A DNA stretch of 64,000 bases from Xenopus tropicalis (Eukaryota > Chordata > Amphibia > Anura > Pipidae), in assembly GCF_000004195.4 (NCBI RefSeq), contig NC_030678.2, positions 30,232,201 to 30,296,200 on the forward strand. Reading direction: 5' to 3'. Below the pieces are notes generated by a model. The model was not told the DNA's origin, made no database searches, and worked only from the letters and a program-made list of their open reading frames with translations. Below are positions 1 to 12,095 of this stretch, in pieces (within the stretch, counting starts at the first letter, position 1; every line of letters begins with the position of its first letter). A program made the position numbers and the translations under genes.

Positions 1-302
1 GTAGTTTTGATAAGTTTTAGGTTTCATGCCTGATATGTAATGAGAAGGGTAGTTGGGAGATTACCAATATCTGCAGCATGTCAGTACGGGAGATGGGAGT
101 TTGGTGCAAAGTATTTCTGTTGTATGGGCCAGGGCAGAGACACTACGCACTGTAATACAGCTGGGAGGCTACAGTAGGTAATACATGTGTAAGTTGGGGA
201 GCCCTAGCCCACCTGTAACGTATATGTGTCTGTTAGCTTCTCATGAATTTATTGTTCCATAAAAGGAAATGAGAAAAGGACTAAGTGCTTTGTTGAGACA
301 AA

Positions 303-835
303 TTAAAGGAGACATATCCTATAAAAATTAACAATGTGCCAGGGAATTATACTCCTCTAGATATAGAAGGATTGTGCTAAAAAATGTTGTGTTTCTGACT
401 GTTTTATTGAGAAATTCCCCCAAATCCCCACTAGCCCCGCCCATCTGTGCCACTTCCTGCTGGCTGAATTCTCTGGATGAGCTGGGGGGCCGGCGGCCCT
501 CCGTACCCTGCACTGTAGGATAGGAACCAATCAGCAGCTAGGCTGACCTGATAGGGAACTGAAGCCTGGCTGTGCTTGTAGGAGTGCAGGGCTGTGATTG
601 GCTCTCCCCCTCCTACTGTGCTTCTGGCAGGGACCGTTAGGACACGCCCACTCTCCATTTCAAACTGGGACAGAGAAGTGAGAGGATCTATAGGGAGCTC
701 CAATAAAGGGGCCATTGTTACAGATAGGATTTATTTTTAGCACAAAGTGAAACCAGCACCGTATATTATTCATAATTGCCTACAGGGTTAGGGGTTTTCC
801 CATTTATCCAATATGTCTCCTTTAAGTTGTAAAAC
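303..835. mobile_element. TTAA-flanked MITE (T2-like)
   Basis: The stretch begins TTAAAGGAGACATAT and ends with its reverse complement, ATATGTCTCCTTTAA. This is a terminal inverted repeat with TTAA at both ends, as in the Xenopus T2-like (piggyBac-type, TTAAAGG) MITEs. The interior is GC-richer and gives short open frames on the minus strand (328-715). These have no recognisable domains and I treat them as non-coding. No transposase is present. Confidence 0.75.
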
Positions 836-1431
836 AGGAATAGGAGTTTGATTGGATTTCCATACCATTCTGAATATATCAATACGCCCAGAGAGTAACT
901 GGAAGTTAACTTCAATGGACTAAGTCGGTTGCCATTTTTGAATGACCTGAACTTGTCTGAACAATGAGCGAGTTGGAGGGGACACCTACCTGTGGCCCCA
1001 TAGCCAGCCCCTCATGGATTCAGTACTATCAGTGCATAATTCATGGGAGAAGCACAGGTATTTGCCCTCCATTCTGGAGTGTGGGGCACAAAGTGTGAGG
1101 CAGTAAATGAGCCCTTTTGTGTTAGAGATATATCTGTAACCCACTCAAACGGCCTCACATATATCCATACTGGGATTGTGCTGTGTAGGGGCCGATGCCA
1201 TTGGGATTCTTCTTCCAAATGATTCAACTGGCAAAAATCCCTCAGTGGCCCCAAATCATGAGCACTGTAGGACTCTCCATTGTGGTAGATGAAGGCCCAG
1301 GCTTAGAGCAGTTAGAATGGGATTGTTGGGTGAAAGATAACTATATTCTGCATATCTATATCCTGGGTATAAGCACGCCACATGTTGAACCACAAAGGGG
1401 GGTCTAAAACCAAAAATGACCTTTGAGGTGT
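836..1431. other. Intergenic stretch, nothing recognised
   Basis: I find no gene here. Short open frames at 1012-1254 (minus) and 1195-1407 (plus) overlap on opposite strands, have no motifs and no plausible splice-linked partners. Left unannotated. Confidence 0.5.
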
Positions 1432-1586
1432 CAATCCATTGCCATCTAACACAGTACTGATCCAATCCATTGCCATCTAACACAGTACTGATCCAATCCA
1501 TTGCCATCTAACACAGTACTGATCCAATCCATTGCCATCTAACACAGTACTGATCCAATCCATTGCCATCTAACACAGTACTGATC
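1432..1586. repeat. 31-bp minisatellite, 5 perfect copies
   Basis: Five exact tandem copies of a 31-bp unit that starts CAATCCATTGCCATC and ends CAGTACTGATC, followed by six bases of a sixth copy. No unit differs from another, so the array is recent or actively homogenised. It underlies the repetitive minus-strand frame at 1256-1507, which is not a gene. Confidence 0.95.
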
Positions 1587-2019
1587 CAATCCTACGGTGT
1601 CTATCTAACTTGCAATCCATTCCTTCTGCTGTCTCTGTTAGTCCTCATTAATAAAAGCATATACTATATAATCAGTGTTTAATCTACACCCTAATTCTGT
1701 TACACTTGAATATGAACATGAATGAATATGTATAATCTCCAGGCAACATATAAATTCTCTTGTCGCCTGGTTTCCAGTTCATGTCCTAAATCAATCATCT
1801 CTATCTGTTTTTCTCAAACTGAGAGACTTGCTTTTAACCCTTTATGTTCCACCCCCAGGGGAAAAAATGTACTATACAGGGAAGAAAATTCTTCTTCTAC
1901 ATGGAAACTAGATTGTCTTTCATATTTCTAAGATATAACATTGTAATCCATGTATTCAGAATATAATATTTACTTTTTATTACTATTAATAAATATATAT
2001 ATATAGCAAGCAAAAAATA

Positions 2020-2185
2020 AATGCCGCACTCACAGGACTTAATAAAGGAAAAATAATTTGTTTATTCCAAACGTCAAACTAATGTTTCGGCTGCTTCCAC
2101 AGCCTTTCTCAAAGTGAATAAGCACACGAAGAACCCCTCTGATAAACCTCTGATGTAGCGAATTTTGGCGGGGCACCCAGTCACC
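2020..2185. repeat. Dispersed 'GTTTCGGCT...CCTTTCTCAA' repeat fragment
   Basis: Contains AATGTTTCGGCTGCTTCC followed by AGCCTTTCTCAAAGTG. The same pair of blocks occurs near 10548-10577 (AACGTTTCGGC / GCCTTTCTCAAGG), and a looser version near 32744-32775. The recurrence shows an interspersed repeat; I recall it as common in frog genomes but cannot name the family. Confidence 0.6.
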
Positions 2186-2378
2186 TAATAATGAACATAA
2201 ATCTTTCTCTTTCTGGGACACCTATCATGTTCCTTGCAATAAAGCAGGAGATGGGGTTATTTAACTTTTTTTCTTATTTCTTCTTCCTCTCATTTCCTAT
2301 TCCTGTGTTCCCTTTCATACCAGTATTTCACTTTAAAAGAAAGGTTTAAAAGAAAACTGCAAACTTAGATAAAGGGGT

Positions 2379-3085
2379 TTTAAAGGGGTTGTTCACCTCT
2401 GAGTTAACTTTTAGTATACAAGTAGAAAAAGTGATATACAGGTATCGGACCCCTTATCCGGAAATCCATTATCCAGAAAGCTCCGAATTACGGAAAGCCC
2501 GTCTCCCATAGACTCCATTTTAATCAAATAATTCAGAATTTTAAAACTGATTTCCTTTTTCTCTGTAATAATAAAACAGTACCTTGTAATTGATCCCAAC
2601 TAAGATATAATTAATCCTTATTGGGTGCAAAACAATCCTATTGGGTTTAATTAATGTTTAATTGATTTTTTAGCAGACTTAAGGTATGGAGATCCAAATT
2701 ACGGAAAGACCCCTTATCCGGAATACCCTTGGTCCCGAGCATTCCTATACCTGTACTGGGACAATTTGCAATTGGGATTTACTTATTATTATTTATTTTT
2801 TTTGGTATTTTAGCAGTTTCTCCAGTTTGGTATTTCAGCTGGTTGCTAGGGTTCAAATTACCTTAGCAACCAGGGAGTTGTTTAAATAAAAGAAAGTAAC
2901 AGAGAGCAATAGTTTTTTTGGCTGCCGGGGTCAGTGACCTCAATTAAAAATTGTGAAGAGTCAGAAAAAAAGCCAAATCATTCAAAAACGAATAACATAA
3001 TTAATAAAGACCAGTTGATAAGTTGCTTAGAATTGTTTATTCTATAACATACTAAAAGTTAAATCAAAAGGTAAACTTAATTAAT
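2379..3085. mobile_element. TTAAAGG MITE split by a second MITE
   Basis: The left end TTAAAGGGGTTGTTCACC is the start of a very common Xenopus MITE. Its body resumes after 2755 with CAATTTGCAATTGG, the 'GTTGCTAGGG' block and 'GGGTCAGTGACC', and fades near 3085. The GTTATCC-family MITE at 2437-2755 interrupts it. Other copies of the outer family lie at 20620-20935, 39895-40302 and 46860-47268. Confidence 0.7.
2437..2755. mobile_element. GTTATCC-family MITE
   Basis: About 320 bp with related ends: TACAGGTATCGGACCCC on the left and CCTATACCTGTA on the right. The body has TTATCCGGAA blocks near both ends and a central AACTAAGATATAATTAATCC. About 15 copies are in the window, in both orientations. 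No coding capacity. Superfamily not established from sequence alone. Confidence 0.85.
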
Positions 3086-3089
3086 AATT

Positions 3090-4296
3090 CTAATGTATTA
3101 CAATGTTATGTTAAATTGGATAATAAAGTTGTGTCAGCAAATATCAGAACTGGAACAAAGGCCCAGTGTTCCACTCATTTATCTTTACATTCCATGACTT
3201 TATTCAATATTCATGATTACATAAATCCACCATCATGTAGAAATGATTGTTGTAACTTGACTATAAATAAGGAATAAAGAATATTGACTTACAGTAGTTC
3301 ATATATAAGTCCAAGAAATTGAATATATAAACGCTCAGCCTTACTGCTCACACTGCGCGATGCGTCAATCCCCAATAGCCCACCACTTGGCTTTTTGGAA
3401 TATCACAGAAAAAAAGAGAGTTGGTGACATTTAAGCTTTTGGATTAAAGTTTGTAGCAGAGAGCAGAATGTGGAATGAATTTGTTTTTCTAGATTAATTA
3501 AACTCACATACCGAATGCTGGCTTATTTTTAATGTGGTAAATTCAAATAAAACTCAAATATCTGGAATTGAAAATATGGCTTGACTTTGCCTAGGACAAC
3601 TCCCATTGACTTCTATAGAAACTCACAAGCTTTTAGATGGCGCAGTTTTACATTCAAGTTTTCAGGTTTTTTGCAATTAATAAATAATAATTCAAACCAG
3701 AGATTTTGAACCAAAAATTAAAATTTGGACATAGCCAGCCCTGCTGCCTAGGGTGCCCGACCGACTTGGCTGACATTGTTGCACCCTCTGTACTAGCAGC
3801 GTGGCCCCTGGGCCCCCTTGGGTGCTGGAAAGGTAAGTGCAGGGAGGAGGGGGGGCAGCTTTGTGCCTATGGTTGGCACAGGGGCACAAATCCTTTTGTC
3901 CTACTTACTGTATAAAGCATAGGAGCTGGCGATGGAGATTTCCAATTTTAATATACTGTATGCAGATCACATCCACAAAACAAATTTCAGTTTCTTTCCT
4001 TTTTAATATTAGTTAGCACTTAACTGGCTCTGTACAGGATTATGTCTTATTAGGATTTCAGTGTTTTTCCTCTTCCTCTGTTCTTTTAATGAAGATACAA
4101 TATCATCTGATATGTTCTTTGTTCAGTGCCAGAATAGAACCATTGAGTAATGGAAAAAATATCTTCATGTTTATAATCAGTCAGAAATGCCAGATAAAAA
4201 ATATACAAACAAAAATGCCATGAGAAACATTCCATGCTTGTTTTTGAGAAGACTATTATGTATGTGTAGCTGGGGGTACAGTGTTGGGCTGTGAGA
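3090..4296. other. Intergenic stretch, mostly unidentified
   Basis: AT-rich with no recognisable gene. The segment near 3730-3885 (GCTGCCTAGGGTGCCC) resembles segments near 8550-8765 and 25320-25545 in composition and may be a diverged dispersed repeat. Overlapping opposite-strand short frames at 3692-3915 are not supported as coding. Confidence 0.4.
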
Positions 4297-4613
4297 TACA
4301 GGTATAGGATCCGTTGTCTGGGGCACCCATTATACAGAAAGCTCTGAATTACAGAACGGCTCCATCTCCCTTAGACTCCATTTTAATCAAATAAATCAAA
4401 TGTTTTAAAATGATGTATCTGTAATAATAAAACAGTACCTTGTACTTGATCTCGACTAAAATATAATTCTTAGTGGTGGCAAAATAAGCCTATTGGGTTG
4501 AATTAATGTTTAGTTTAAAAACTTAGGGTAGGAAGATCCTAACTATGGAAAGCTCCCTTACCCATAATAACCCCAGGTCCAAAGCATTCTGGATAATAGG
4601 TCCCATACCTATA
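4297..4613. mobile_element. GTTATCC-family MITE, diverged
   Basis: Begins TACAGGTATAGGATCCG and ends GGTCCCATACCTATA. The central block around 'AATAATAAAACAGTACC' is conserved. More diverged than the 2437 copy, so probably an older insertion. Confidence 0.8.
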
Positions 4614-5835
4614 CATTTTTGCAGTTTACATGTCACCATTTATGTGTAATATATACAATACAGTGAGCTGAAGCCTTGGCTGGGGGGGCACTAACTACTG
4701 CAATGTAGTTTCGGTATTCCCTATAGTCAGGAGCAGCAGTAAAGACGATAGCAAGGGGCTGTTATTAAATGGAATTACATTTACAAATAAATCTGTGACT
4801 GTGTGGCCTTGGTGCTCTGGCACTTCCAACAGGGGATCTGATAAATACCACGCTGGGTCTTACTGGTTTCGATGGAGAGAATCCTGGGCTCATATCATTT
4901 GACTTGTACATATTTTTCTCTCACAGAGAACAAACCGTTTATCAATACTGATGGGGGATACGTTTCTTGGAAAATGTATTCTCCAATCAGCCAATTAAAG
5001 GCAATTACGATGATGCGTTGTTTAAATATACATTAGTTCCTGCTGTGTGGGCTGCACTCCGGGGCGGAATCGGATCTCTGACAGCAGCCTTTGCTATATT
5101 GGGCAATTCATTCTCTCAGGTTTGTACGAAATTATCACTTGGATAAAACATATTTACCAGCCCTGCCAATTACCCATGATTTGCACGTTGCTTTTCAATC
5201 AGCTTATGTTTTACAGGGTGATTTATGGCATTGCCTTTACCAGTTGTATGTAGAAAACACACACGTTATAAACCTTTTTTTGATTAAAGCCCTCCTTAAT
5301 TATTCAGCAACCCCTCCCCAGCATATAACAAGGTGAGAGACATAAAAATGTTATATTATTATTCATTTAGCAAAAAATAACAAGCTGGGCTTCAGGGCTA
5401 CAGTGATACCTCAATTTTTCCTTCGCTGAATTGAAGTTTTCCTGCATTTTACGCCAATATATAATGCATTTCCCTGACTTCCTGGGATTTTATTTTTTCT
5501 GGTCCCCTGTAATATGTCAAATAGGGGTTCTACTGTAGGTAGATATATTTATTAGCATGGAAAGTAAATATTTATAAATATGTACCCATTATCACTTCAC
5601 AGTATCTGTCAGTATATTACACCTTCTGATGTTACATATAGCAATATAGCAAAGTCATACATCTGGTTTTACACTTGTTGCCTCCCATTTTAATATTTTC
5701 ACCAAAGTCTTCCTTGTCATTAACATAAAACTCCAGTTGTGTTCTCTAATTATATTGTGAAGGAGTAAAAAAATAAAATATGTACTGCTCCTCCATGAAG
5801 TCTAAAAAGGCTCTTCATCCCCCCCCAACCTACAG
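4614..5835. other. Intergenic, nothing recognised
   Basis: No gene and no clear repeat seen. Open frames at 5047-5336 on the plus strand overlap each other in two frames and show no domain. Confidence 0.4.
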
Positions 5836-6260
5836 TGCAACCCAGGTCCGGACTGGAACTCAAAATAGAACCTGGCCAGTATTTGATTGGCCTAGCCAGG
5901 GCCAGGCCGGTAATACAAATTTACCAGCAATGTTCTTGCTAGTAAATCGGCCCCGGCCTGTCTCTGAATCACCCCCAGCCTTACCCTTTCCCCCCCTCTA
6001 TACTAAATCCTCTTAGTCCCAGTCTTGTGGCTCAGTTCCCTTCACTGTTTGACTCCGCCCCGTGATATCATGGCCATACCTGCTTATGTCACTATCTGCC
6101 CCCTTTTTTGTACAAAAAGGTGGCAACCCAAAGGCCCAAACATGTTCTCCCCAGCCCAATAGATAGTTACTGTCTATGGCATCTTACAGCAGCCCCTCTG
6201 GCATTTGCCAAAACCCACAGATTGCCATTATGGGCCCAAGTTACATTTTTTCAGCAGTCT
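5836..6260. mobile_element. Composite of two dispersed repeats
   Basis: The outer family is recognised by 'GGTCCGGACTGG...CTCAAAATAG' at 5846-5870 and by 'TGTCTATGGCATCTTACAGC' near 6171-6190; it recurs at 17335-17470, 27480-27545, 46350-46465 and 53845-53965. Inside it sits a second family, from CTGGCCAGTATTTGATTGGCC (5872) to AAAAAGGTGGCAACCC (6114-6129), which also occurs at 29697-30010. The outer repeat resumes after the insertion, so this is a nested insertion. Confidence 0.6.
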
Positions 6261-7919
6261 GAGCCACCAGGGCAGAGAATAGAAAACAGACAAACACTGC
6301 TTTTAATAGCAATTATATGTACAAATAACTCAAAAATCATTACAAATGGTATGAAATATGTATATTGCAAAGCTGCTTAGAATTATGTTTTCTTTTATTA
6401 GTCAGAAAATTATATTTTGGGTTGACTTGTCCTTTAAGATGGGAAACATACAGAACCTTCCCTGGTGTAACCTTGCAAAGCCTTTTCTATAGAAAATAAT
6501 GCCGAATGGTTTCTCAGGCTATTTATTGTGCCTGCAGCAGAGCCGGCATAGCAGGCAATTCTAACATTCTCTCTCTCTCTCTCTCTCTGGAAATCATTTT
6601 GTTGTTACCAAAGATCAAATTTAATTTCCTCGAGCCTCCAGGGAAGATTCTCTCTAGGTACCTTTGTAAGTGGAACTCATCCTTTGGATGCACTTTGAGA
6701 CATATTTATGCCTAGTTACAATATGCTCTCAGCTTTCTACCAGCAGAAAGGTTACATTTGCTCTATTCTAGTTATCAGTCTGGGGTCTTGTCTGCAGGAT
6801 TAATTCAACTGTACCCACGGAACATTTCCCCTTTGCTTAAGTTGCATTTCTATGCCCCTGTGTATGACTGTGTCCCACTTACTGTAGGGCTGATTTATTA
6901 ACCCCCATTTTTATAAGCGGTAGCAATGGGCTAATAGAAAGTTTTCTTCTCTGTCAGTTATGGAAATTTAGATTCATTTGATCTGCTCTTGATTTAAAAG
7001 ATAAGTAAACTTTTAAAATAAGTAAAATCAATTAGTGTCCACTTTTGCAATTTACATTTTTTTAATTCCAAGATATTAAGGGATATATTTACTATTAATA
7101 TGAATACATTTTGATACAACATTGCCACCTGCTGGTCTGTTTCCAACCCTGATCCAAACAATAAAAAAAAATGAGCTGCCTAATGTTCTTCTGGTTAGGA
7201 AGGACATGAAAATCTGAGGTTTGAGAGTGTGAGTTTGGGTCAGTTCATTTTCAGTGTCTGCAATTTGATCCTGTTGGTAGATGCAGTCAGCCATCTGTTC
7301 CAGTAGATGCCCTGCGCCAATTGCTTTAGCGTAGTTCCCCCGAAAGAATAAGGGGCAACTGGGTTTAGAATTTTTTTCAGAGCAAATGCATCTAATTTAT
7401 GTAGAAGTGTGAGTGCAATTGTACTAAACTTAAGTGCCACCCAGGGCTGGTTATACAGGGAATCCCACTGCAGTACCCAGCAAGACTCTAATAATCATTG
7501 AGCCAAGATAAGTCGGACCCACTAACTGCTGTGACTTCCAGCAGAGGAAACAAAAAGTCTTGGGAATAACTCAATAACTTGTTTCCCCGCTAACATGTGA
7601 GAAACAGCAGTGAAATCTATTTATGTTCCCATTGGAGATTAGATTCCTATGATCAAAACAAGATACAAATGTAAATGATCTGTTTCTCTTCAAGCCTGAG
7701 TGTGCTGAGTGTGCATCACAAACTGTATTTATATGGAAACATAACACGGAAACTTTAGTGCTTATGGTATTAGTTGTCTTCACTGACTGAGACTGGCTCC
7801 AAGTACTCATTTAAGTATAAAATGCTTCATTACTTTCTTGCACCAGATTATAAAATATAAGGATTTAGATACATCATATAACTGTAAATGTTTTAACTTG
7901 TTTAATCCTTACTGTGGTG
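6261..7919. other. Intergenic, no gene seen
   Basis: A short (CT)n run lies near 6570-6589. The fragment near 6420-6440 (TTGACTTGTCCTTTAAG) may be a MITE end. Open frames of 60-79 codons on both strands lack domains and partner exons. Confidence 0.4.
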
Positions 7920-7953
7920 ATCATTCTTCAAAGGCAGAACGCAGAGCTCTCTC

Positions 7954-8043
7954 TGTAGCTGCCATCTTGCCTGTGTCACTGCATGCTCGCTAGAAACCCA
8001 CCCCTCCAGCAACAGGATGTAAAGTGCGCCAAGATGGCGGCTC
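7954..8043. promoter_or_regulatory. Inverted pair of YY1-like motifs
   Basis: TGCCATCTTGCC near 7957-7970 and CCAAGATGGCGGCTC at 8029-8043 are the two orientations of the AAGATGGCGGC consensus bound by YY1. They are about 70 bp apart. The match is by eye; there is no coding context nearby, and a decayed repeat copy is an alternative explanation. Confidence 0.3.
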
Positions 8044-9426
8044 TGTATTCTGGCTGCTAATAAAGTTTCACATTTCATTTATTTTTATGATCTTACCATT
8101 TGCTATATGTTGCATGGAATTATGCAGCTCTTTGCTTTTGTCTGCAAACGAAAATAAAGCTTCCTACGCACAAAAATACAATTCTTCATTTTTGCAGAAC
8201 ATGGAGAAAAAGCCCCAAGGCCTTCCCTTTTACAATAATGTATTTGGGAAAAATTATGGCAAAATATCCATTCTCAATTTTTTTTTTCATGGTTCTGCAC
8301 ATTTTTTTGGTGAAACAAAATGGGCCAGTTTAACTATCACTAGTTACTGCACATTATTACATATAGGGGTATAACTTCATCTAATACAGGCTTTTATGCA
8401 GCAATGACAATGTCTAATAGTGATGTGTACAGACATTTGTACAAGGTTTTGCTGTACTTTTCAAAGAAGCCAAGTTGGTAGAAGATCCCCAAGGCTAAAT
8501 AAAGAATAATAGATCTGCTATTGATCTGGCAAAACTGCTGCAACCAGCACTGGATTTCTTATCTGGGTGCCCCGAGGTCGCCCCCATTAACCCCTCACTC
8601 GCGCGCACGAGAGCGCACATGCGCATACATTTACAGTTGTGTACAGAGCAGTGGGGAGAGGTCCCTATTGCTCCGTATGGGAGCAAAATGTCAACATTTC
8701 GTTGTGGCGGGGTTGGCTTGCCCGGGCCTTTGTGGCCTCTCCACAAATCCGGGCCCGGCTGCAACACTTAATAAATGATATTAAGCTGTGTATATTCCTT
8801 GCCCCATTCTTTGCATTTATTTAAAATAAAACCACATTTACATTCTAGTAAACCCTATATATTTGCATTAACTGTTTAGCTTTGGGCATGTTTGGTTGGC
8901 ACCATCGCCGTGCCTGGTTGCATTTAGACCTACTGAGACTAATAAACCATAAAACAAAGTAATATGCCCCTTTTACAATATACAATGCTCCCAAGAAAAC
9001 CCTCCTGAATCTGGACCATATGTATCCCTTTATTTCAAATTTAGGGATATTGGGGTATTTCTAATAAAATCTTCACAAAAGAAATTCTCCTGCCAGTCCT
9101 GAAGAGAAATAAAATCTATGAATATTTAGCACTAAGAACATCAGACTGAATATGAGATAATAGATAAAGTATTCTGAAAAATTATTCTCAAAATTTCCTC
9201 AAAGTGCTGCTCAGGATCTAAAAGCAATCTTCCTTTTCCTTGGTAATGCGGCCATTTCTCCATAAATCCCTGGTATCTCAGAATGTGTTCCTTATATTGG
9301 ACACGTGAGAAAGTTATCAAAAAGTATTAAAATGGTTTTGGGAGAGGGACATTCAGGGACTTATGAACCGCAGTTAAGATATTAAATTAAGATACAGTTA
9401 TCATAGGGAATTGCTAAATAAGGTAT
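8044..9426. other. Intergenic, no gene seen
   Basis: Plus-strand frames at 8024-8374 and 8100-8333 overlap in different frames and have no domain. A GC-richer patch at 8550-8765 (with GCGCGCACGAGAGCGCAC) may be a diverged dispersed repeat. No other structure noted. Confidence 0.4.
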
Positions 9427-10306
9427 TACAGGTATGGGATCTGTTATCCAGAATGCTCGGGACCTGGGGTCTTCCGGATAAGGGATCTTTCCATAGTTTG
9501 GATCTCCACACTTAAAGTTTACTAAAAAATAATTTAAACATTAAATTGTTTTGCCTCCAATAAGGGGTAATTATATCTTAGTTGGGATCAAGTACAGGTA
9601 CTGTTTTATTATTACAGAGAAAAGGGAATCATTTAACCATTAAATAAACCCAATAGGGCTGTTCTGCCCCCAATAAGGGGTAATTATATCTTAGTTGGGA
9701 TCAAGTACAGGTACTGTTTTATTATTACAGAGAAAAGGGAATCATTTAACCATGAAATAAACCCAATAGGGCTGTTCTGCCCCCAATAAGGGGTAATTAT
9801 ACCTTAGTTGGGATCAAGTACAGGTACTGTTTTATTATTACAGAGAAAAGGGAATCATTTAACCATTAAATAAACCCAATAGGGCTGTTCTGCCCCCAAT
9901 AAGGGGTAATTATATCTTAGTTGGGATCAAGTACAGGTACTGTTTTATTATTACAGAGAAAAGGGAATCATTTAACCATTAAATAAACCCAATAGGGCTG
10001 TTCTGCCCCCAATAAGGGGTAATTATATCTTAGTTGGGATCAAGTACAGGTACTGTTTTATTATTACAGAGAAAAGGGAATCATTTAACCATGAAATAAA
10101 CCCAATAGGGCTGTTCTGCCCCCAATAAGGGGTAATTATATCTTAGTTGGGATCAAGTACAGGTACTGTTTTCTTATTACAGAGAAAAGGGAATCATTTC
10201 TAAAAATTAGAATAATTTCTTTAAAATGGAGTCTATGGGAGATGGCCTTTCCATAATTCTGAACTTTCTGGATAACGGGTTCCGGATAAGGGATCCTATA
10301 CCTGTA
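9427..10306. mobile_element. GTTATCC-family MITE expanded by internal tandem repeats
   Basis: Ends are those of the GTTATCC family (TACAGGTATGGGATCTG on the left, CCTATACCTGTA on the right), but the element is about 880 bp rather than 320 bp. The difference is an internal 113-bp array (annotated separately). The outer body is intact, so amplification occurred inside a complete element. Confidence 0.9.
9558..10200. repeat. 113-bp tandem array inside a MITE
   Basis: Units begin with CAATAAGGGGTAATTATATC at 9558, 9671, 9784, 9897, 10010 and 10123, an exact 113-bp period. There are five full copies and a partial sixth. Units are nearly identical; visible changes include CATTAAATAA versus CATGAAATAA, ATATC versus ATACC, and a TTCTTATT change in the last copy. 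The same modified unit occurs about twice at 59748-59975. Confidence 0.95.
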
Positions 10307-10474
10307 CTTGTTTTCTTGAAAAAATAATATTACACCCAAAGTCAATTAATTGGTCTTTAACCTCTTGCTATTTACTTTTAAAATAAACTTTCATTTTCAT
10401 TTATTTTCTATCCCATTGCATGTATCCATAAAAGGGTAACCAACGCCAATACATAGATTTGTAAGATAATACAT

Positions 10475-10700
10475 ACCACAAAATGCGCAAAGGCAAAAGA
10501 AGACACACAGGTTAGCAGATACACTTGCCAAAGATGAGAATTACCCCAACGTTTCGGCAAAGAGCCTTTCTCAAGGGGAATCAAGTCACTGCCTGGTTGC
10601 TAGGGATATTAAGACCCTAGAAACCACATAGCTGCTGAAATTCCAAACTGGATTGCTGCTGAACCAAAAGCTAAATAACTGAATGAACGATTTAAAGATC
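10475..10700. repeat. Two adjoining dispersed repeat fragments
   Basis: AACGTTTCGGCAAAGAGCCTT (10549 onward) belongs to the repeat also seen at 2020-2185. It runs straight into TGGTTGCTAGGG / CAGCTGCTGAA-like blocks (10595-10680) that match the interior of the TTAAAGG MITE at 20620-20935, so one was inserted beside or into the other. Confidence 0.5.
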
Positions 10701-11653
10701 TGGACAGATCTCCATCATACGCTGCCTGGGGCTCTGTAACTTAGAATGGGGGGTGGGGGACACCTACATGCCCCCCCAGAACATCCCTTATCAATACACA
10801 ACTGATGATATTAGCATCCCCACTCACAATGATAAAGCTGTAATCTGATAGGCCATTACTGCCAACTTACACTTCAGTTCCCCCTCAAGCTTTTCAGCAG
10901 TGTTCCTTCCGAGCTGCGGGGACCCACCCATTGTGGACACAGAATTGGAAAGCTGTGTATTTGTGCATATGTACAGCAGTGCGCACAATAAATTACACAC
11001 ACACATACTTCAGTACTCCCCTTAGACTGGAAATCTGTGCAAAAATATACATTTTTGCACACACAAACTACATTAGAGGGATCATTGTCTCCTATTTTCT
11101 GTAGACTCAAGGTGTATTCACAGGAGTGCAAATGTATTTCACATGGAATGGGAACACCAGTGTTCTTGGTCTTGCTTAAAAATGAAATATTAAGAGAATC
11201 AGAGGTAAAGGGTAGAAAGGGGAATAGTTAGGTACACTGCTCCATGTGGCAGTGCATAAATACTGTGCAAGGCCTTAAAGGGGGGGATGTTAGGCCAAAC
11301 GCGTAATCACTTACCTTATAACCGGGGCTATTAATCCTGTTAGGAGAAAACCGCGCTCTAACTCACCTATGTGTGATTTCACTTTGTGAAGATAAAATGA
11401 ATAAAGCATTACAGAAACAGCACTGTGAGGGCTTCAGATTTACTGAGTTTGCAGCATAAGGTTAAATACACCAAATATATGAGCCGTCTGTTAATAAAAT
11501 TGTTGTTTTATGGTTTAACAGACCTAATCTCTGCCTATGAGATTTAGAATCTACAAAACAATCGCTTATTTCCCTTTAAAGAAATTGTCCAGAGAGCTGT
11601 TAGGAAATCTTGATTGCGTATTGTCCCTTCCAGCAGCGCCGTATCCCTGCGCT
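10701..11653. other. Intergenic, no gene seen
   Basis: Opposite-strand frames overlap at 10824-11231 without recognisable domains. No promoter or splice-linked structure identified. Confidence 0.4.
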
Positions 11654-12095
11654 TTAAAGGAACAGTAACACTAAAAAATAAAAATGTTTTAAAATAATTA
11701 AAATATAATGTACTGTTGCCCTGCACTGGTAAAAGTTGTGTGTTTGCTTCAGAAAGACTACTATAGTTAATAGAAATAGCTGCTGCGTAGCCATGGGGGC
11801 AGCCATTTAAATTGAAAAAAGGAGAAAAGGCACAGGTTACATAAGAAGATAACAGATAAACTGTGTACAATACAATGGGAATCTGCTACTTATCTGTTAT
11901 CTGCTTAGTAACCTGTGCCTTTTCTCCTTTTTTCAATTTAAATGGCTGCCCCCATGGCTACACAGCAGGGTATTTATATAAACTGTAGCAGTGTTTATGA
12001 AGCAAACACACAACTTTTACCAGTGCAGGGCAATAGTACATAATATATTAATTCTTTGTATACACTTTCATTTTTTGGTGTTACTGTTCCTTTAA
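11654..12095. mobile_element. Near-palindromic TTAA-flanked MITE
   Basis: Starts TTAAAGGAACAGTAACAC and ends GTGTTACTGTTCCTTTAA, with TTAA at both ends. The two arms are long inverted copies of each other, for example CCATGGGGGCAGCCATTTAAA in the left arm and TTTAAATGGCTGCCCCCATGG in the right. The whole 442-bp element could fold into a hairpin. T2-like/TTAA class by its ends; the minus-strand frame 11544-11870 is a product of this structure. Confidence 0.9.

Noticed and set aside
8024..8374. 116-codon plus-strand ORF beginning at a Kozak-like AAGATGG
   Set aside because: The ATG is in the YY1-like motif, the peptide is hydrophobic without a recognisable topology, and a second frame overlaps it.
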